From Desulfocapsa sp. (lineage in GTDB: Bacteria; Desulfobacterota; Desulfobulbia; Desulfobulbales; Desulfocapsaceae), in contig JAOZTO010000059.1 of NCBI GenBank assembly GCA_029942265.1, forward strand, positions 1 to 10,153: a stretch of DNA of 10,153 nt, given 5' to 3'. Numbering within the stretch: the stretch's first letter is position 1; each line of letters starts with the position of its first letter. Shown here piece by piece: positions 6,022-10,153 of the stretch. The notes beneath the pieces are model-generated. The model worked only from the letters and a program-made list of their open reading frames with translations, did no database searches and was not told where the DNA came from. The translations under genes were made by a program, and so were the position numbers.

Positions 6022-6447
6022 ATGGTTTCAATGGATATAACCTTGTTTCTACAGGTTGTGAATGCTTTCGTTCTTATGTTTCTTTTAAATGGGATTATTT
6101 ATAAACCTGTTTTAAAGATTATAAAAGAGCGGAAGGCTAAGTTGCAGGGTATGGAGAATGATGTAACTACATTTGAGGACAATGCCCGTAGACGTCAGGA
6201 AGAAGTTGATAAAAAAATGCACAATGCGTCTCTTCAGGCCAAAGCGGCAATTGATACTGCACGTTCTGGGGCAAAAGCTGCCGGTGAAGAAAAACTCACT
6301 ACAATTAAGGCTGAAGCAGATACTGAAAAAGACAAACAGCTGGCAGATGTGAAATCCCAAGTCGCTGTTGCTCATACTGAGCTTCAAGCAGGAATAGAAG
6401 GATTCGCCACTGCCATGGCAGGAAAAATTTTGGGAAGGAGTCTGTGA
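6022..6447 (+). CDS. F0F1 ATP synthase subunit b' (second b-type stalk subunit)
   Basis: This 141-residue protein has one N-terminal membrane helix (about 7-27, LFLQVVNAFVLMFLLNGIIY), the conserved turn YKPVLKIIKERK, and then a long charged coiled coil to the C terminus. It would form one half of the peripheral stalk, pairing with the b subunit encoded next. The short length, the lack of a signal peptide and the position before a second b gene fit the b' (AtpF'/AtpG2-like) type found in bacteria with heterodimeric stalks. The start at 6022 has AGGAG at 6009-6013 with 8-base spacing; a second in-frame ATG at 6031 is less well placed. It is the first gene of the operon, and its TGA overlaps the region of the atpF start. 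Confidence 0.9.
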   Translation: MVSMDITLFLQVVNAFVLMFLLNGIIYKPVLKIIKERKAKLQGMENDVTTFEDNARRRQEEVDKKMHNASLQAKAAIDTARSGAKAAGEEKLTTIKAEADTEKDKQLADVKSQVAVAHTELQAGIEGFATAMAGKILGRSL

Positions 6448-6449
6448 GA

Positions 6450-7211
6450 ATGAGGGGAATGACGCGAACAATCGGAAGAAGTGTGTTTGTTGCGCTGGTT
6501 CTGTGGTTTGCCCTGACAGCAGGAAGTGTCTGGGCTGCTAGCCATGCTGCTGCGACATCAGGTGAAGGGGAACCAACGGCTAATGTCCATAAAACGAAGG
6601 TAATGGCAGGCGAAGCAAATGCTGGTACTGACATTATAGATGCTGTTGAAGCAGAACAGGCGGCTCTTCACGGTGATGATGCTCTCGGTCATGGTGACGA
6701 TGCTCATGCCGTACCTGACAGTTTATCACCAGAAAAGCTGAAAGATCTTGGCTTCAGAGTTATGAACTTTATAGTTCTGCTTATCATCCTGGTAAAATTT
6801 GGAGCCAAACCAATTGCTAATGCTTTGGGCGCACGCCGTAAATCGATAAAGGATGAGCTGGAAGAGCTTGATGCGAAAAAAATTGCTGCCGAGAAATCCT
6901 ACAGTGAACTATCGGCTAAGCTTGAATCCGTTGAAAAAGACGTTGGTACAATCGTTGAAAAAGCGGTTGCACAAGCTGAAATTGAGAAAGCTAAAATTCT
7001 TGAAGCCGCTGAGAAGTCCGCAGAAGACATAAAACGCTCTGCAAATATGGCAATCACCAATGAAATAACTGCTGCAAAACGTACATTAAAGGTTGAAGCT
7101 GCTGATCAGGCGGCAATAATGGCTGAGGAATTAATCGTTAAAAACTTGACCGCTGACGATCAAGTGAAGATTATTGAAGATTACTTAGACAAAGTAGGAG
7201 CCGTCCAGTGA
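6450..7211 (+). CDS. atpF: F0F1 ATP synthase subunit b with signal peptide and His/Asp-rich N-terminal extension
   Basis: This 253-residue stalk subunit is long compared with about 156 in E. coli. Residues 1-29 look like a signal peptide: basic start, hydrophobic core VFVALVLWFALTAG, and a V-W-A cleavage site before Ala30. A polar stretch of about 70 residues follows, including LHGDDALGHGDDAHAVPD. Then come the usual b membrane helix (about 100-119, FRVMNFIVLLIILVKFGAKP) and the charged coiled coil that binds delta and F1. ATG 6450 is chosen because AGGAG at 6436-6440 is nine bases away; a GTG at 6444 overlaps the upstream stop as GTGA but is only three bases from that site. The extension would sit outside the cytoplasm. 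Similar signal-like starts are known to me in some sulfate-reducer b subunits, but a function for this segment is not. Translation is coupled to the b' gene. Confidence 0.9.
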   Translation: MRGMTRTIGRSVFVALVLWFALTAGSVWAASHAAATSGEGEPTANVHKTKVMAGEANAGTDIIDAVEAEQAALHGDDALGHGDDAHAVPDSLSPEKLKDLGFRVMNFIVLLIILVKFGAKPIANALGARRKSIKDELEELDAKKIAAEKSYSELSAKLESVEKDVGTIVEKAVAQAEIEKAKILEAAEKSAEDIKRSANMAITNEITAAKRTLKVEAADQAAIMAEELIVKNLTADDQVKIIEDYLDKVGAVQ

Positions 7212-7753
7212 AACAGATAATCTTGGCCAGACGATACGCTAAAGCACTTTTTGCTATCTGCAAAGAGGAAAATAAGTATGATGAATACAATGAGGCACTC
7301 CAGGGATTGAATGGATTATTCTCCTCTGACAGTGGAGTTGAGGATGCATTGACCAACCCGTTGTATCCAATTGATGTTCGTGAAAAAGTCATGGAGGGTA
7401 TTGTTAAATCCATGGGTGTTGATAAGGTTATGGGAAATTTCCTCAACCTGCTGGTGGAGAAAAAACGTGCTGATGTCCTTCCCGATATAGCGGAAGAATT
7501 TCAGATCATGGTTGATGAAGAAAAAAATATCAGTCATGGTAGCGTAGTTTCAGCAGTTGAGTTGAGTAGTGACTTACAGAAAAAGGTACAGCAAACATTA
7601 GAAAAGCTTACTGGCAAGACAGTTGAATTGACAACCAGCGTAGATCCTTCCATTATTGGTGGTATTATTGCCAAGGTTGGTGATTTAGAACTGGATGGCA
7701 GTATTCGAACACAACTTGCAAGTTTAAAAGATTCCATTAAGGGGAGAGAGTAG
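7208..7753 (+). CDS. atpH: F0F1 ATP synthase subunit delta (OSCP)
   Basis: This 181-residue protein is of normal length for delta, which caps the F1 hexamer and links it to the b/b' stalk. The N-terminal helical domain opens with the family pattern [11 protein letters not shown], and the C-terminal part has the conserved [26 protein letters not shown] stretch, split here as [15 protein letters not shown] and [11 protein letters not shown]. The start is GTG at 7208, whose bases overlap the atpF stop as GTGA. AGGAG at 7196-7200 is seven bases upstream, so the rare start codon is well supported. The overlap implies translational coupling with atpF. Confidence 0.95.
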   Translation: MKQIILARRYAKALFAICKEENKYDEYNEALQGLNGLFSSDSGVEDALTNPLYPIDVREKVMEGIVKSMGVDKVMGNFLNLLVEKKRADVLPDIAEEFQIMVDEEKNISHGSVVSAVELSSDLQKKVQQTLEKLTGKTVELTTSVDPSIIGGIIAKVGDLELDGSIRTQLASLKDSIKGRE

Positions 7754-7755
7754 AA

Positions 7756-9279
7756 ATGCAAATCAAAGCCGAAGAAATCAGTCAGATTATAAAAGATCAG
7801 ATTGGTGAGTACGAAACCAGTATTGACCTGAATGAGACCGGTACCGTCATCTCCGTTGGTGATGGTATTGCACGTGTCTACGGAGTTACAAATTGTATGG
7901 CCATGGAAATTCTTGAATTCCCTGGCGCAATCTATGGACTCGCACTGAACCTTGAAGAAGACAACGTAGGTTGTGCTGTACTTGGTAATGTATCAGGAAT
8001 TAAAGAAGGCGACATTGTAAAACGAACAGGGAAAATTGCTGAGGTTCCTGTAGGACCGGAGCTTGAAGGCCGTGTTGTTGATGGTATTGGCTTTCCAATT
8101 GATGGTCAGGGTGATATTAACGCAAAACTGACATCAAAAGTTGAAGTTGTTGCTCCTGGTGTTATTGCTCGTAAAGGTGTTCATGAGCCTTGTTACACAG
8201 GTGCAAAGGCAGTTGATGCTATGACTCCTGTTGGACGTGGACAACGTGAGTTGATTATTGGTGATCGCCAGATTGGTAAAACTGCACTCTGTGTTGATGC
8301 TATTATTGCTCAGAGAGATACTGACGTACATTGTATCTATGTTGCTATCGGTCAGAAAAAATCCACAGTAGCTCTTGTAGTTGAAGCATTGAGAAAACAT
8401 GATGCAATGAGTTACACCACGGTCGTTGCAGCGTGTGCCTCCGATCCTGCTCCGATGCAGTATATCTCAGCATTTACCGGAACAGCCATGGGTGAGTATT
8501 TTCGTGATAACGGCCAGCATGCACTTATCGTGTATGATGATCTTTCAAAACAGGCCGTTGCGTATCGTGAGCTCTCTCTGCTTCTTCGTCGTCCACCTGG
8601 ACGTGAAGCATATCCTGGTGATATTTTCTACAACCATTCCCGTCTCCTTGAGCGTTCTTCCAAAGTAAATGATGAGCTTGGTGCTGGTTCTCTTACAGCA
8701 TTACCCATTATTGAAACTCAAGCTGGTGATGTTTCGGCATTTATTCCAACAAACGTTATCTCCATTACAGATGGTCAGGTGTATCTCGAACCTAATCTTT
8801 TCTTTTCCGGTGTTCGTCCGGCAATTAATGTTGGTCTCTCAGTTTCCCGTGTTGGTGGTGCTGCTCAAGTTAAAGCCATGAAACAGGTTGCAGGTACTCT
8901 TCGTCTGGATCTTGCTCAGTTTCGTGAGTTGGCTGCATTTGCCGCATTTGGATCAGATCTTGATGCTGCGACCCAGGCACAGCTTACTCGTGGTGAACGA
9001 CTGGTTGAAATTTTGAAACAACCACAGTATGCACCACTATCAATGGAGAAACAGGTTACCATTTTGTACGCAGGTGCTAATGGATACCTTGACAGTCTGC
9101 CAGTTGATACCATGAGAGATTATGAAGATGAGATGTATAGTTATATTGAGTCTAATGATGCCTCTATCTTTGCAGATCTCAAAGAGCAGGAAGAGTTTAC
9201 CGATGCCATTAAAGAAAAACTGAACAAGGCGCTTGACGCTTTCGGTGAAACTTTTAAGGCAACCAAGGGTCTCAATTAA
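7756..9279 (+). CDS. atpA: F0F1 ATP synthase subunit alpha
   Basis: This 507-residue F1 alpha subunit forms the alternating hexamer with beta and carries the non-catalytic nucleotide sites. The beta-barrel domain (about 25-95) is followed by the nucleotide-binding domain with the P loop GDRQIGKT (169-176), a Walker B-like LIVYDD (257-262), and the [13 protein letters not shown] signature (280-292). SVSRVGGAA with Arg365 supplies the arginine that reaches into the beta catalytic site. The C-terminal helical domain includes [20 protein letters not shown]. The P loop has Ile where most alpha subunits have Thr (GDRQTGKT); the essential Gly-Lys-Thr is intact. GGGGAG at 7741-7746, inside the atpH end, is nine bases before the ATG. 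The gene begins two bases after the atpH stop. Confidence 0.98.
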   Translation: MQIKAEEISQIIKDQIGEYETSIDLNETGTVISVGDGIARVYGVTNCMAMEILEFPGAIYGLALNLEEDNVGCAVLGNVSGIKEGDIVKRTGKIAEVPVGPELEGRVVDGIGFPIDGQGDINAKLTSKVEVVAPGVIARKGVHEPCYTGAKAVDAMTPVGRGQRELIIGDRQIGKTALCVDAIIAQRDTDVHCIYVAIGQKKSTVALVVEALRKHDAMSYTTVVAACASDPAPMQYISAFTGTAMGEYFRDNGQHALIVYDDLSKQAVAYRELSLLLRRPPGREAYPGDIFYNHSRLLERSSKVNDELGAGSLTALPIIETQAGDVSAFIPTNVISITDGQVYLEPNLFFSGVRPAINVGLSVSRVGGAAQVKAMKQVAGTLRLDLAQFRELAAFAAFGSDLDAATQAQLTRGERLVEILKQPQYAPLSMEKQVTILYAGANGYLDSLPVDTMRDYEDEMYSYIESNDASIFADLKEQEEFTDAIKEKLNKALDAFGETFKATKGLN

Positions 9280-9297
9280 TAGAGGAGAACGCTTGAT

Positions 9298-10153
9298 ATG
9301 CCTAGTTTAAAAGACGTTCAAGATAAGATCGTTGGTGTCAAGAAGACGGCACAGATTACATCGGCCATGAATATGGTCGCTTCGGCAAAACTCCGTGGAG
9401 CACAGGAGAAGATGGAAAATTTCCATCCTTACGCCGATAAATTTAATGAAACCATGTCAACCCTTTCAGGTGGTGGTAATACCGATGCCTTTCCTCTTAT
9501 GGAAGTAAGAGATGTGAAAACGGTTGAACTTGTTGTTGTAACTTCTGATCGTGGCCTGTGTGGTTCCTTTAACACTAAGATTATTAGACTCGCTGTGAAA
9601 AAAATGCGGGAACACCAGGACGCAGGAAAGAAAGTCAGTTTTGTCTGTGTCGGCAAAAAAGGACATCAGGCACTGAAAAAAATAGCAGATGTTCGTGTTC
9701 AGTATGTTGATATAATGGCTAACTTTCAGATGTTTAATGCCAGAGAAATTGCCCAGGACATAGCGGTTAATTTTAGTAGTGGCGGAGCTGATAAAGTCGA
9801 GGTCATTTACGGACACTTCAAATCAGTAGCCGTACAGAATGCCGTAGCTCAGGAGATGCTTCCCATTACTCCTATAGAGAGTGATGGCGATGCAGAAAAA
9901 TCTCAGATCGTTGGGGATTACATCTATGAACCTTCCACTGAAGAAATCATGGATGTGATGCAGCCGCTATATTTGAATGTAATTATTTATAATGCTATGC
10001 TCCAGGTTGGTGCATCCGAACATGCAGCTCGAATGACAGCCATGGATAATGCAACTACAGCATGTAGGGATATCGTTAAGGATCTCACTCTTGTTTTTAA
10101 CAAAGCAAGGCAGGCAGCAGTAACCGGCGAACTGATGGACATCGTTGGTGGTG
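9298..10153 (+). CDS. atpG: F0F1 ATP synthase subunit gamma (3' end cut by window)
   Basis: The frame stays open from ATG 9298 to the window end, giving 285 codons of a subunit that is usually about 285-295 residues, so only a few residues are missing. Gamma is the central rotor shaft of F1. The N-terminal helix DKIVGVKKTAQITSAMNMVA (9-28) and the SDRGLCGSFN signature (83-92) are conserved, as is the C-terminal helix around ASEHAARMTAMDNAT and ARQAAVTGELMDIVGG. AGAGGAG at 9281-9287 precedes the start by ten bases. The gene follows atpA by 18 bases. By family order, atpD (beta) and atpC (epsilon) should follow outside the window. Confidence 0.97.
   Translation, partial: MPSLKDVQDKIVGVKKTAQITSAMNMVASAKLRGAQEKMENFHPYADKFNETMSTLSGGGNTDAFPLMEVRDVKTVELVVVTSDRGLCGSFNTKIIRLAVKKMREHQDAGKKVSFVCVGKKGHQALKKIADVRVQYVDIMANFQMFNAREIAQDIAVNFSSGGADKVEVIYGHFKSVAVQNAVAQEMLPITPIESDGDAEKSQIVGDYIYEPSTEEIMDVMQPLYLNVIIYNAMLQVGASEHAARMTAMDNATTACRDIVKDLTLVFNKARQAAVTGELMDIVGG

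Overview
The window reads as an ordinary chromosomal segment of a moderately AT-rich Gram-negative bacterium, most likely a Desulfobacterota (former delta-proteobacterial) relative of the Desulfobulbales. This is an inference from the kind of proteins present: a two-subunit VC_2705-type sodium:solute symporter, an AlaRS with a Cys-rich insert, and an F-type ATP synthase cluster that starts with b' and b subunits and has no a or c gene in front. No search was run. Every gene is on the + strand.

Layout. (1) 1-1888: the last 33 codons of a DUF4212 small symporter subunit, followed after 14 bases by the complete large subunit. Together they would form one cation-coupled organic-acid importer. (2) 1889-2338: a 450-base gene-free stretch packed with inverted repeats. 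It holds a multi-stem structure ending in T6, a GC-rich hairpin, a textbook 17-bp terminator, and a 145-base near-continuous hairpin just ahead of the next gene. (3) 2339-2890: an isochorismatase-fold (cysteine hydrolase) gene with an intact Asp/Lys/Cys triad. (4) 2910-3081: a 156-bp non-coding MITE-like insertion with 12-bp terminal inverted repeats and a perfect 8-bp target-site duplication. (5) 3142-5790: alaS, complete, with no Shine-Dalgarno sequence and a promoter almost on top of its start codon. (6) 5791-6021: the control region of the ATP synthase operon, with a repeated 9-bp motif, a TTGACA-N17-TACAAC promoter, a small palindrome, and a 31-bp hairpin that also sits between perfect 8-bp direct repeats. 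(7) 6022-10153: atpF' (b'), atpF (b), atpH (delta), atpA (alpha) and atpG (gamma, cut by the window end), tightly packed with 4-base overlaps at two or more junctions.

The operon in (7) would encode the peripheral stalk (b', b, delta) and F1 parts of the ATP synthase; beta and epsilon are expected just past the right edge, and the a and c subunits must be encoded elsewhere. The protein genes are housekeeping or common accessory types. I see no undescribed multi-gene system. The points most worth a second look are non-coding: the TSD-bounded elements at 2910-3081 and 5952-5998, and the long hairpin at 2171-2315. On the protein side, the b subunit has a signal peptide and a His/Asp-rich extracytoplasmic extension.
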